Positions 33,393-42,392 of a stretch of 64,000 bases of DNA are shown here, piece after piece. The notes beneath the pieces are model-generated. The model did no database searches. It was given only the letters and a program-made list of their open reading frames with translations, and was not told where the DNA came from. How positions within the stretch are numbered: position 1 is the first letter of the stretch; each line of letters begins with the position of its first letter. A program made the translations under genes and the position numbers. This DNA is from Rhodospirillaceae bacterium (GTDB taxonomy: Bacteria > Pseudomonadota > Alphaproteobacteria > Rhodospirillales > Rhodospirillaceae): positions 434,001 to 498,000 of the forward strand of contig JAVJSV010000011.1 in NCBI GenBank assembly GCA_040219235.1, written 5' to 3'.

Positions 33393-34751
33393 CTACTTAC
33401 TGTTAGCCGGAATCTGCAAATCTGACCGGTCTATTTTAACACCGCCTTTGTAAACGGCAGCGATACGTTGTGTGTTGCGTATGTCTTCACTGGGGTCAGC
33501 CTCCAGCAGCACCATATCGGCCAGTTTGCCCGGTTCCAAGCTGCCGAGATCAGTCTCGCGCCCGAGATACTTGGCCGCGTTAAGCGTGCCGATTGTGATG
33601 GCCTCAAGGGGCGAAATTCCAGCCTCGACGATCAGTTCTAACTCGCGCTGGGTCAGCGGGCCAATCGGGCGATCTGTGCCGAGCGCAATGATCACGCCTG
33701 CGTCATGCAATCGCTTCACGTTTTCCATCGCGTAGGTCAGCGTCGTTTTAAACCAGCTTCCCCAGCCAATCGAGGCGTAGCGTGGACGCGCTTGGGTTCG
33801 GAGCTCCTCAATCTGTGCGGCTGTGTAAACCGCCTGAAACAAAGGTGCGTCTAAGAAACCCGGGTCGTCGACAAGCCGGGCGATGTTATCAAACACGGCC
33901 AGGGTGGACACCACGATTGTGCCACTGTCGGCCATCATCGGGACAAAGCTCTCGGACATGCGTCCTATGGCGACGGGATGTGCAAAGGTATCAACCCCAG
34001 CTGCCAGTGCGATACGGGCATGAGCTTCATCTGAAATATGAATGGTCGTGCGTACCCCCTTTGATGAGGCGTACTTGATAATCTCCGCCACGAGGTCGTC
34101 TGAAAACGTTGGTACCCAGGGGTTGGCACCCGCACCAAAACTTTCGTAAGTGATTTTCTGAAGATCCGGCTGCCGCGCAAAGTTGCGGTCTAGTCCCGCC
34201 TGACCGTTCGGCCAACTGTCGATCAGCACAGCGTTTGGTCCAGCGCCCCAACTGCCGGGGAACGTCACCGTGCTACCAGAGGCGAAAATCCGAGGACTGA
34301 GCAGTTTGCCCGAACGCTCGTCTCCACGAAGACCCATGATGTAGTCCGCTTGATTTCCAGCGTCATAAACAGTGGTCACGCCGCTGTAGAGAAAACTGTG
34401 CAACGCTGAAACACCGGCCTGGCGGTCTTCGAGCCGAGTCACCTCACCTGAGCTTGATGTCACCGGACTTCCCGGCACATGAATATGCACATCCATTAAG
34501 CCGGGAATGAGGAATTTCCCGCTCCCGTCTATGCGATCCGCAGAGCTGGATGCCGGCAACGAAGCCGCACGGATGGACACGATACGTCCATCCGCAACGA
34601 CAACGGTCTGGCCGGGTTGAGGGGCTGCGCCTGTGCCGTCGATGACTGTGACGTTCTCAAGGAACAGGGATTGAGCTGAGGCTGGCGCTGCGCCCACAAG
34701 GGCTGTCAGACCGCAGAAAACTGAAATCAGATGTCGTTGTCTTCGTCTCAT
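33393..34751 (-). CDS. Metal-dependent amidohydrolase, exported
   Basis: A 452-residue protein with a signal peptide (HLISVFCGLTALVGAAPASA). The amidohydrolase fold is marked by VTVIDGTGAAPQPGQTVVV, the metal ligands His89/His91 in LMDVHIHVPG, a Lys candidate for the carboxylated bridge (LQKITYESFGAG), later His residues in TTIHISDEAH and DTFAHPVA, the Asp of IALGTDRPIG, and the closing beta-sandwich GSLEPGKLADMVLLEADPSEDI. Such enzymes (imidazolonepropionase-like, prolidase-like) hydrolyse amide or lactone bonds. It is divergent from the first family-5 binding protein gene, so a peptide or amide substrate taken up by that system would fit. Confidence 0.92.
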   Translation of the reverse strand: MRRRQRHLISVFCGLTALVGAAPASAQSLFLENVTVIDGTGAAPQPGQTVVVADGRIVSIRAASLPASSSADRIDGSGKFLIPGLMDVHIHVPGSPVTSSSGEVTRLEDRQAGVSALHSFLYSGVTTVYDAGNQADYIMGLRGDERSGKLLSPRIFASGSTVTFPGSWGAGPNAVLIDSWPNGQAGLDRNFARQPDLQKITYESFGAGANPWVPTFSDDLVAEIIKYASSKGVRTTIHISDEAHARIALAAGVDTFAHPVAIGRMSESFVPMMADSGTIVVSTLAVFDNIARLVDDPGFLDAPLFQAVYTAAQIEELRTQARPRYASIGWGSWFKTTLTYAMENVKRLHDAGVIIALGTDRPIGPLTQRELELIVEAGISPLEAITIGTLNAAKYLGRETDLGSLEPGKLADMVLLEADPSEDIRNTQRIAAVYKGGVKIDRSDLQIPANSK

Positions 34752-34867
34752 CCTAACCCCCTATCCAACCGCTGCGTAAACTTGTTTGAGGTAAAGCCTT
34801 GAATGAACTGCGCGCAGAGTCAATCTTATGTCGAAGCCCGTTCACCTTTAGAGAGCTTAATATTCAC

Positions 34868-36403
34868 ATGTTCATTTATTCTTCATGTTTAGCTCAGTGC
34901 GGGAAATACAGCACCAGGTGGGTCATTATTGGGCTGGCTTTGGCTGTTGGCATGTTCGCCCCTTTAGCCTCGGCACAGACCCTAATAGTCGGCACGGCTT
35001 TCCTTGGTCCCAACCGGGGTCATGCCTATCAGGGCATCACCATGCCAGCCATCATGCCGTTGAATGCGATCTATGACACGCTGACAGTGGTGGAAGAAGA
35101 TGGGTCTATCGGCCCCAGTTTGGCGGTGTCGTGGCACAGTGAAGACGCGATCACCTGGACGTTTAAGCTGCGCGAGGGTGTTACCTTTTCCAACGGCAAG
35201 CCGTTCACCTCCGATGCCATTGTCCGCTCTGTCGGCCATATGCGCAGCCCAGAGGCGGGGCTGTGGACCATCAGTACAATGTTGTATCAAGTGGCCAGCG
35301 CGCGCGCTGTCGATGACCTGACGGTCGAGATCGAACTGAATGAACGTGATGCGCTGTTCCCCTTACATGCTGCGGTCTGGCGCATTCCAGAACCGGAGGC
35401 GTGGGAAACCCTGCCAAGCACCGAATACGAGGCAAATCCTGTTGGGACGGGTGCTTTTCAGGTGGAAGCTTGGACGGACTCTCGGGTCAACATGGTTGCG
35501 TTCAATGAGTCCTGGCGGGCTCCAAAGTTGGACGGATTGGTTTTTGTGGAAATCCCAGATCAAACGGCCAGGCTTCAAGCCATTCTTTCTGATGCTGTGG
35601 ATTTTGTTGTGGGTTTGGGCCCCGATGATGCCCCCTTTCTGGAAGCGGAAGGTGGGCGGCTTGCGCTACGCCATATGACCACGACCGTGTTTCTAGGTTT
35701 TCTAACCGTCAACGGCGGGCCGATTGTGGACCCGAGGGTCCGGCTTGCCCTCAATTATGCGATCGACCGCGAAGCGATGATCACTGCATTCTTGCAGGGA
35801 GAGGCAGAGCCTCTGGCCCAATTGGCCTATCCCGGTGCCTTTGGGTATGATCCCAACTTGCCGCCCTATGGGTATGATCCGGAACGCGCAAAGGCCCTGC
35901 TGGCGGAAGCGGGATACCCAGATGGTCTCGATTTGGTCGCGACTGTGGCCTCGCGCGTTGCCAATGATCTTCTGTATTTCCAGCAGGTGGCCTTAGACCT
36001 TGCTAAGATCGGCGTGAACATGGAATTACGGGGCAAGCCGCCGTTTCAGAATATGCAGGATCTGTTTTTTGGCAACACAACCGGCGAGGTCATCAGCATG
36101 ACCGTGCGGGGCGCCGATCCTCTCATGGCCTATCGCCACCGGGTCTGTCAGGGCATCTTGCCGGACCGTAGTCCCTACCATTGCGATGAAGCATTGCTGC
36201 CCGTGTTGGCTGAGGCACGGAACCAGGTCTCTGCCGAGGCCGCGTTGCCGTTTTATCGCCAGGTGATGGCCCACGAGCGGGAAAATCCGCCGGGCATTAT
36301 TCTCTGGCAAGGGATAGATTTTGACGGCCTGTCATCCCGTGTTACCGGCTATGCGCCGGTACAGGACGTGATGAACTTTGAAGACTTTGATTTGCTGCCG
36401 TAA
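34868..36403 (+). CDS. ABC transporter substrate-binding protein, family 5 (Opp/Dpp type), copy 1
   Basis: A 511-residue protein from ATG 34868; a TTG at 34799 would add 23 residues before the signal peptide (RWVIIGLALAVGMFAPLASAQ) and is less likely. SBP_bac_5 features: LNAIYDTLTVVEEDGSIGPSLAVSWHSEDAITWTFKLREGVTFSNGKPFTSDAIV, DPRVRLALNYAIDREAMI, and YGYDPERAKALLAEAGYPDGLD. It captures peptides or other amine-containing solutes in the periplasm. It converges on the OppC/OppB permease genes. Confidence 0.93.
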   Translation: MFIYSSCLAQCGKYSTRWVIIGLALAVGMFAPLASAQTLIVGTAFLGPNRGHAYQGITMPAIMPLNAIYDTLTVVEEDGSIGPSLAVSWHSEDAITWTFKLREGVTFSNGKPFTSDAIVRSVGHMRSPEAGLWTISTMLYQVASARAVDDLTVEIELNERDALFPLHAAVWRIPEPEAWETLPSTEYEANPVGTGAFQVEAWTDSRVNMVAFNESWRAPKLDGLVFVEIPDQTARLQAILSDAVDFVVGLGPDDAPFLEAEGGRLALRHMTTTVFLGFLTVNGGPIVDPRVRLALNYAIDREAMITAFLQGEAEPLAQLAYPGAFGYDPNLPPYGYDPERAKALLAEAGYPDGLDLVATVASRVANDLLYFQQVALDLAKIGVNMELRGKPPFQNMQDLFFGNTTGEVISMTVRGADPLMAYRHRVCQGILPDRSPYHCDEALLPVLAEARNQVSAEAALPFYRQVMAHERENPPGIILWQGIDFDGLSSRVTGYAPVQDVMNFEDFDLLP

Positions 36404-36438
36404 ACCGTTGCGCAGGTTCTAGTGGTCTTTGGCAGGGT

Positions 36439-37350
36439 CTAGCGATCCTTCGGGTCGAGCGCGTCGCGTAAACCATCGCCGATAAAGTTAAAGCAAAACA
36501 TTGTAATCGCCAGGAAGGTGGCCGGGATTAGCAGCAACCACGGTGCGGTCTCAATGCTGTTGGCCCCGCGTGAAATCAGCACGCCCCAGCTGGTCAGGGG
36601 TTCTTTCACGCCCAATCCCAAGAAACTCAGATAGCTCTCGACCAGAATGTTCGTGGGCACCAAGAGCGTCACATACACAATCACGGGGCCAACCACATTG
36701 GGCAAAACATGACGGCCTATAATGCTGGCGGGTCCGGCGCCGCTGGCCTTGGCGGCTTCGATGTATTCTTTCTGTTTTATGGACAGCGTTTGACCGCGCA
36801 CAATGCGGGCCATGGTCAGCCATTCGACACAGCCGATGGCGAGAAACACCAGATAGATATTGCGGCCAAAGATGGTCACGAGGATGATGATGAAAAACAG
36901 CAACGGCAGCGCGTAGAGCACGTCGATAAAGCGCATCATGGCGTTATCGGTGCTGCCCCCCACGTATCCTGCCGTTGCCCCGTAGATAACGCCGATAGAA
37001 AGCGCCACCGCCGTGGTCATGATGCCGATGATTAGGGAAACGCGGGCCCCCATCCAGGTCAGGACAAACATATCCTTGCCGGTATCATCGGTGCCGAACC
37101 AATGGCCGTTTTCCAGTGAGGGTGGGGCGCCAATATTCATCCAGTCTAGATCTTCTGCCGTGTAGGGACTTAACGAAGGCGCAAAGATGGCCCCTAGGGT
37201 GATGAGACCGAGGACGATCACGCCGGCCATGGCTGCTTTGTTTGCTTTGAAACGTCGCAGGGCATCTTGCCAGAGCGAGCGACCTTGCAAAGCGGTTGCG
37301 CTTTCCATCAAGGCCATTTGAGCGTCACGTTGTGCGGCGAAAAGAGCCAT
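36439..37350 (-). CDS. ABC transporter permease, OppC/DppC family
   Basis: A 303-residue inner-membrane protein with about six helices. After a cytosolic N-terminus (RRFKANKAAMAGVIVLGLITLGAIFAP) come the periplasmic loop GHWFGTDDTGKDMFVLTWMGARVSL, and the EAA loop EYIEAAKASGAGPASIIGRHVLPNV that contacts the ATPase. OppC type. Its start codon shares bases with the stop codon of OppB (37350), so translation is coupled. No OppD/OppF ATPase gene is found in the window. Confidence 0.95.
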   Translation of the reverse strand: MALFAAQRDAQMALMESATALQGRSLWQDALRRFKANKAAMAGVIVLGLITLGAIFAPSLSPYTAEDLDWMNIGAPPSLENGHWFGTDDTGKDMFVLTWMGARVSLIIGIMTTAVALSIGVIYGATAGYVGGSTDNAMMRFIDVLYALPLLFFIIILVTIFGRNIYLVFLAIGCVEWLTMARIVRGQTLSIKQKEYIEAAKASGAGPASIIGRHVLPNVVGPVIVYVTLLVPTNILVESYLSFLGLGVKEPLTSWGVLISRGANSIETAPWLLLIPATFLAITMFCFNFIGDGLRDALDPKDR

Positions 37351-38306
37351 CAGTTCATCTTCACTTTCGGGTCGAGGAGCCCATACATCAGGTCGACGAT
37401 CAAATTCAGAATGATCACGGCGACGGCGTAAACAACAACAATACCCAGTACCAACGGATAATCCCGGTTGATGGCACCCTGAATAAAGAACCGGCCCATG
37501 CCGGGCAGTTGGAAAATCTGTTCAATGACAACAGAGCCGGTGACCACAGATGCCGCAGCTGGTCCGATGTAACTCATCACGGGCAGGGCGGCGGACTTAA
37601 AGGCGTGAGTCCACACCACGTGTCGTTGCGGTAGTCCTTTAGCGCGTGCGGTGCGAATGTAATTTTGTCGAAGGGTCTCAATCATCGCCCCGCGTGTCAG
37701 TCGCGCCAGAATAGCGATCTGCGGCAGCGCCAAGGCAATCACCGGCATGATGTAGGGTGTAATGGGAGCCAAGAGCGGCATAGCCTCGGCCAGTCCGCCG
37801 CGCGGTTCTAAAGTCGCCACGGGCAGCACTTGCAGGATGACTCCGAAGATCAAACTCATCAGCGGCGCCATGACAAAACTTGGCACGGCGATTCCAGTCA
37901 TGGCGACACCCATCACAGCGTAGTCGGTAGAGGAGTTTTGCCGGAGCGCGGCCATGATCCCCAGGCTACACCCAATCATAATGGCCAACAGCATGGCCGA
38001 AATGCCGAGTTTCAAACTGACGGGCAAGCCGATGATCAACAGTTCCGTGACCGTGCGGTCGATGTAAATGATCGACGGCCCAAAATCGCCGTTGGCCACT
38101 TTCTTGAGATACAGTCCATATTGCACAATCACCGGTTTGTCTAAGTCATAGGCTGCTTGCAGATTGGCAATGATTTCTGGCTCTAAAGAAGCATCGTCGT
38201 CGAACGGCCCACCCGGTGCCAAATGCATCAGGAAGAACGACAGGGTGACAATCAAGAAAAGAGTTGGCGCTGCAATCAACAAGCGGCGCACCGCATAAGA
38301 CGTCAT
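37350..38306 (-). CDS. ABC transporter permease, OppB/DppB family
   Basis: A 318-residue inner-membrane permease: RRLLIAAPTLFLIVTLSFFLMHLAPGGPFD, the EAA loop NYIRTARAKGLPQRHVVWTHAFKSAALPV and IEQIFQLPGMGRFFIQGAINRDYPLVLGI, all standard for OppB. First gene of the permease pair. It lies 32 bases downstream of the Rieske oxygenase gene on the same strand, so the oxygenase, permeases and perhaps the two upstream binding-protein genes may form one transcript. Confidence 0.95.
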   Translation of the reverse strand: MTSYAVRRLLIAAPTLFLIVTLSFFLMHLAPGGPFDDDASLEPEIIANLQAAYDLDKPVIVQYGLYLKKVANGDFGPSIIYIDRTVTELLIIGLPVSLKLGISAMLLAIMIGCSLGIMAALRQNSSTDYAVMGVAMTGIAVPSFVMAPLMSLIFGVILQVLPVATLEPRGGLAEAMPLLAPITPYIMPVIALALPQIAILARLTRGAMIETLRQNYIRTARAKGLPQRHVVWTHAFKSAALPVMSYIGPAAASVVTGSVVIEQIFQLPGMGRFFIQGAINRDYPLVLGIVVVYAVAVIILNLIVDLMYGLLDPKVKMN

Positions 38307-38338
38307 AGTATATTTGCGATCTGGCTAGGTGGTTTCAT

Positions 38339-39481
38339 TTATTCGGCTGCTTCACGACTATGTATGGGTCGCTTCATGGGTACCGGCTCTAGCACCCAGT
38401 TTTTGGGGTCTTCGCGGCGTTTGGGCGACGGGATGACTTTGACCATTTCATCTGTGGTCTGTTGAGTTTTTAGATCCAGCGCCCGTCCAGCCAACTCCTG
38501 TTCTTTGACCCATTTACGAAATTCAATGCCGTGTTTGTCATTCTCTAATGCCAGTTCATCGGACAATGTTGGCGGCACCATAGCGGGTCGGATGAAGTCG
38601 ATCACTTTGGCATCTTCCTGGAACACCAGCAGGACGCGGTTGTGAGAGTCAGCATCGTATTTGTCATCGGTGAAGAAGTTGCGACCGTGACACCACCACA
38701 CTTTGGTGCGGTGCTCATCAATGGGTGTGTAGCCGGACACAATCATCTGCCACATGGGCGGCTTCAGATGCATTTCAATCCGAATAGACGGTGCGGGTTT
38801 GTAAATGCGTACCATGGTTTTGACATCGGGCCGGTCGTCGTCAATTTTTTCAGCCCAGACTCCGCGCTTGCTGACCGGCTTTGCAAAGGTGATGGATTCG
38901 ATCTTCTGCTCATCAATGTCGAGGTCGTAGTCATCAACAGTGGGTTTGCCCGGATTGCCGAAATCTGTGTGCACATAAAAGGCGTGAGTATGATCACAGC
39001 CATTCTCAATAGCGCGCACCCAGTTGGCCTCGAAGGTGAATGTGCCCTTTACAAACTTCCACTCGTCGCTTTCGCCCTGTTCCCAGGCGCCGTACTCTGG
39101 AAAGTAATCGGGCAATGAGGGGCGTTCGGCTTCAGGAGCATCGCCGAGAAAGACCCAGAGCCAGCCATATTTTTCAGCGACCGGGTATGAATCCACGCGG
39201 GCGCGTTTCGGAATATTGGCATCCGGCCCAAGAGAAGGGATTTCGACGCAATCGCCAGCGCCATTAAAGCGCCAGCCATGATAAGGGCATTCTACAGCAT
39301 CGTTGACCACTTTGCCCCGGCAGAGGGAGCCGCCACGATGAACGCAGACGTCGCTCAAACAATGCGCCGTTCCCGCACTGTCCCGAAAAATCACCAGGTC
39401 TTGTCCCAACATGCGGACGCCCTTAGGCGCGTCGGTGATGTCTTTGGTTTCTGCAGCCACATACCAGCAGTTTAGCAGCAT
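38339..39481 (-). CDS. Rieske non-heme iron oxygenase, alpha subunit
   Basis: A 380-residue oxygenase component. The Rieske 2Fe-2S motif is Cys46-x-His48 (CVHRGGSL) and Cys65-x2-His68 (CPYHGWRF). The mononuclear iron motif N-x2-D-x2-H-x4-H is complete: Asn160, Asp163, His166, His171 in ENGCDHTHAFYVH. It is of the PaO/VanA/TsaM type (homotrimer, no beta subunit) rather than the alpha-beta ring dioxygenases. Such enzymes perform O-demethylation, N-dealkylation or ring hydroxylation. The adrenodoxin-type ferredoxin at 48427-48744 is a possible electron donor; no reductase is visible. Confidence 0.95.
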   Translation of the reverse strand: MLLNCWYVAAETKDITDAPKGVRMLGQDLVIFRDSAGTAHCLSDVCVHRGGSLCRGKVVNDAVECPYHGWRFNGAGDCVEIPSLGPDANIPKRARVDSYPVAEKYGWLWVFLGDAPEAERPSLPDYFPEYGAWEQGESDEWKFVKGTFTFEANWVRAIENGCDHTHAFYVHTDFGNPGKPTVDDYDLDIDEQKIESITFAKPVSKRGVWAEKIDDDRPDVKTMVRIYKPAPSIRIEMHLKPPMWQMIVSGYTPIDEHRTKVWWCHGRNFFTDDKYDADSHNRVLLVFQEDAKVIDFIRPAMVPPTLSDELALENDKHGIEFRKWVKEQELAGRALDLKTQQTTDEMVKVIPSPKRREDPKNWVLEPVPMKRPIHSREAAE

Positions 39482-39550
39482 GGGTATTGTCCCTCTCTGG
39501 TCCAGATTAATCGGGACGGTTTACCGCCTTAATCTGGGCGGTTCACCGCA

Positions 39551-41146
39551 TTAGTTTGGGCGGTTCACCGCCATGTAACGCGACAGATAGTTGTTACCGG
39601 CGTTCTCGACCCAGCCATCGACATATGTTTTGACAAGGCGGCGGCTGACATAATGATAGACGGGGAGGATAACATAATCTTCCATCAAAACCGTCTCGGC
39701 TTTGTTCATGAGTTCATTGCGCTTTTGCTGATCGGAAATGGAATTTGCTTCTTTCATCAGGGCGTCAAACTCTGCGTTGTTGTAGCCGATAAAATTGCTC
39801 GGGTCGTCTGATCGCAACAGGTTCAGGTAGCCAGAGGCATCATTGAACGGCGAGAACCAGGCCCAGCGCATCACATCGTAGTCACCCGTGCGAGCCTTGC
39901 GGTTAAGGTTGCGAAACTCTGTGTCCATCAGGTCGGCGTTGACCCCAATGCTTTGCCACATGGATTTCATGGCGGATGTAATTTTGCGATTCTCTTCCTG
40001 GGTATCGTAAGCCAGCTCGAAGGTCAGTGGATTCTCCGGAGTGTATCCCGCTTCGGCCATCAGGCGCTTGGCTTCGGTCATGCGCTCGGACATAGGCATG
40101 GACGCAATAGAGGCGCGCGAAACTTCATACCCATCAACCACAGGCGAGACAAAGCTATAAGCCGGAACCACACCAGTATCGATCAAACGCTCGATCAGCG
40201 TCTCCCTATCAAAGGCCAAAGCCAGAGCTTTACGTACCCGAATATCATCAAAAGGTGCTTTTTTCGTGTTGATCAGGAAGTAGTAAATGCCAAGGGTTGG
40301 CGAAATGCGCAGCTCGTCCGCCATGTTCTCTTTGATCCAGTCCATTTGATCGGGCGGGAAGTTGAGAATGGCATCCAGTTCACCGGCTCTAAACCGGTTG
40401 AAGACCGTGTTCAGGTTTTGGGTTGGGTAGAAGTTAACGGTTTCGATTTGCACGTCGTCTGCGGCATAGAAGCTTGGGTTTTTCTTCAACGTCAGCCGTG
40501 TATTGGGAACCCACTCTTCAAGCGTATAGGCTCCATTGCTGACGAACTGTCCTGGCTTGGTCCAGTCATTGCCCAGCTCTTCCACCTTATGACGCGGCGA
40601 AGGCGTGGCGGAAAAGCTGTTCAGGGCTTGGGGCAACAAAGGGTTCGGAACCGAAAGCTCAATGCGCACGGTGCGGGCAGCGGGTGCGCTGACGCCTAAG
40701 CTTTCTGGGGACAGATCGCCGGAGTTGACTGGTCGACCGTTCTTTACGGAATAGAAAAACTGGGCATAGCGAGAGGCGGTCTCAGGTTTCATCAAGCGTT
40801 GCATAGACCACACCATGTCTTGCGCGGTCAGGGGCGTGCCGTCCGACCATTTCAGACCCTCGCGCATGGTGAATTCCCAAACGAGGCCATCATCCGAGAC
40901 GGTGTGGCTTTCGGCCAAACCATAGGTGAGTTGGCCGTTGGCATCCGGCGTCATCAGACCGACAAACAATTCGTTGAGGATCGGGACAGCTGTATTCCCG
41001 GTCGCTTTTTGCGGGTCAAGCGAGGACGGATCGCTGCCACCGGAGCGGTTCAGCACCATTTCTGCGGCAGCGGGTGTCGCCAGTGGTCCTGCCATCATCA
41101 TGACGCCGAGCATCACGGCACCAACACAACGCGTTACTATCTGCAT
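39551..41146 (-). CDS. ABC transporter substrate-binding protein, OppA-like, copy 2
   Basis: A 531-residue protein with signal peptide (CVGAVMLGVMMMAGPLATPAAA). OppA/MppA-type features: NRSGGSDPSSLDPQKATGN, VPILNELFVGLMTPDANGQ, VSDDGLVWEFTMREGLKWSDGTPLTAQDMVWSM, YYFLINTKKAPFDDIRVRKALALAFDRETLIERL and ENPLTFELAYDTQEENRKI. It is a close paralogue of the protein at 42393-43979 and more distant from the other two binding proteins in the region. A GGAGAG Shine-Dalgarno lies before the ATG. Probably feeds the OppB/OppC pair downstream. Confidence 0.93.
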   Translation of the reverse strand: MQIVTRCVGAVMLGVMMMAGPLATPAAAEMVLNRSGGSDPSSLDPQKATGNTAVPILNELFVGLMTPDANGQLTYGLAESHTVSDDGLVWEFTMREGLKWSDGTPLTAQDMVWSMQRLMKPETASRYAQFFYSVKNGRPVNSGDLSPESLGVSAPAARTVRIELSVPNPLLPQALNSFSATPSPRHKVEELGNDWTKPGQFVSNGAYTLEEWVPNTRLTLKKNPSFYAADDVQIETVNFYPTQNLNTVFNRFRAGELDAILNFPPDQMDWIKENMADELRISPTLGIYYFLINTKKAPFDDIRVRKALALAFDRETLIERLIDTGVVPAYSFVSPVVDGYEVSRASIASMPMSERMTEAKRLMAEAGYTPENPLTFELAYDTQEENRKITSAMKSMWQSIGVNADLMDTEFRNLNRKARTGDYDVMRWAWFSPFNDASGYLNLLRSDDPSNFIGYNNAEFDALMKEANSISDQQKRNELMNKAETVLMEDYVILPVYHYVSRRLVKTYVDGWVENAGNNYLSRYMAVNRPN

Positions 41147-41221
41147 CTTAACTCTCCTGCCGTTGTTCCCTTCAGAGGCGTATCCTATGAAGTATTGCGG
41201 TCGAGATTTAGAAACTTGAAT

Positions 41222-42295
41222 TTACCAATAGTGTATCCATCGGGCGCGTTCCGCGAACTGTTTGCCAGCCGCGCGTCGATCTTGCGGCAATTCGCCCTCC
41301 AAATACATCCCCGTATCGTAGCGCTCACGGTATTGATCAAACACGGGCCGGTACAGGGCCATATGCACATCGGGGATTCGGTGTTTTTCACGGAAATCCT
41401 TAATGGGCACGATGGTTTTTCTTTGGGTCTCAAAAGGCCCCGCTAATGCCAATTCTACGCCTCTCGGACCATAGATGGCTGAACGCCCTGGGCCGCCATA
41501 AGCGGTGTCTTGGAAGAACGATTTATTCTTTTTGCTGATGGTGACTGAGTTATTGGTGATCATGGTGTAGACGCTGTTGTGATAGGAGGTGAGTCGCATG
41601 TCGTCTGACTCAAATCCGCCGGTCGCCACCCGGCAGATAATCTCAGCGCCTTTCATAGCGAAGCAGCGAAACAACTCCGGCTCAAATTGAACCGCTGACA
41701 TAGCGATGTTGCCGATGTCTGTTTGGGCCACGGGAATAACCGCGTCCTCGCCGTACATCTCAATGAAGCGCGGGTACACATCGTAAATGTTTGTGGTGAA
41801 TTGTTCCGACCCTGGGAACATGCCGCGCACATTACGTTGTTTCCAATGCTGGGCGACGATGTTGCCGTCGGGGCCAATCAACACCATCAAGTGCAGAATA
41901 TGGCCGGGCCAGTTTACGGGGTCTTTGGCATAAGTCCCGAAAGCCACGTAGCAGCCATATTGTTTGGCCTTTTGTCCGATAGCTTCGGTTTCAGGTCCGG
42001 GGACTTCACGGCACACATTATAGTGCTGCTCGCGCGTCCAAGTGCTGAAGCCGGTGAGGGGAAACTCATGAAACAGTAGTAAATCGCTGGGGCCGCCGTA
42101 GCCATTGGCCGCATCAATGCTGTTGAGCATGTAGTTCAGATTTTCCTTCAGCGCGGGCTCCGGTTTGTCGCCGGGTACGCCATGCACTTCCGTCTGAACC
42201 ACTGAAATGGTGATGCGGTCTTTACGTAGTGGCACGGTGGGATAGGTGCCGTCTTCGCGCACCATAAGCTGAGATCCAGTCTGGTCTGTGGTCAT
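41222..42295 (-). CDS. Nitrilase/carbon-nitrogen hydrolase superfamily protein with Ser in place of catalytic Cys
   Basis: A 357-residue protein of the nitrilase fold, closest in style to aliphatic amidases: ITISVVQTEVHGVPGD, LLLFHEFPLTGF with the catalytic Glu77, AQHWKQRNVRGMFPG with the catalytic Lys152, and the segment IGNIAMSAVQFEPELFRCFAMKGAEII, where the family has the nucleophile Cys. Here the aligned residue is Ser200 (codon TCA), and the following acid is Val. A Cys eleven residues later (Cys211) is not in the nucleophile position. Also present: AIYGPRGVELALAGPFE. It may be a non-hydrolytic binding or regulatory protein, or use Ser. It sits between two OppA-like genes on the same strand. 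Confidence 0.85.
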   Translation of the reverse strand: MTTDQTGSQLMVREDGTYPTVPLRKDRITISVVQTEVHGVPGDKPEPALKENLNYMLNSIDAANGYGGPSDLLLFHEFPLTGFSTWTREQHYNVCREVPGPETEAIGQKAKQYGCYVAFGTYAKDPVNWPGHILHLMVLIGPDGNIVAQHWKQRNVRGMFPGSEQFTTNIYDVYPRFIEMYGEDAVIPVAQTDIGNIAMSAVQFEPELFRCFAMKGAEIICRVATGGFESDDMRLTSYHNSVYTMITNNSVTISKKNKSFFQDTAYGGPGRSAIYGPRGVELALAGPFETQRKTIVPIKDFREKHRIPDVHMALYRPVFDQYRERYDTGMYLEGELPQDRRAAGKQFAERARWIHYW

Positions 42296-42392
42296 CTTAT
42301 CTTCCCCTCATGTTTTATAGTCAGGCTAAGGCTCGCTGTTTCCTTCGGTCAAGAACTACACGGTGACATTCAGTGACACACGCAGACGCCTG

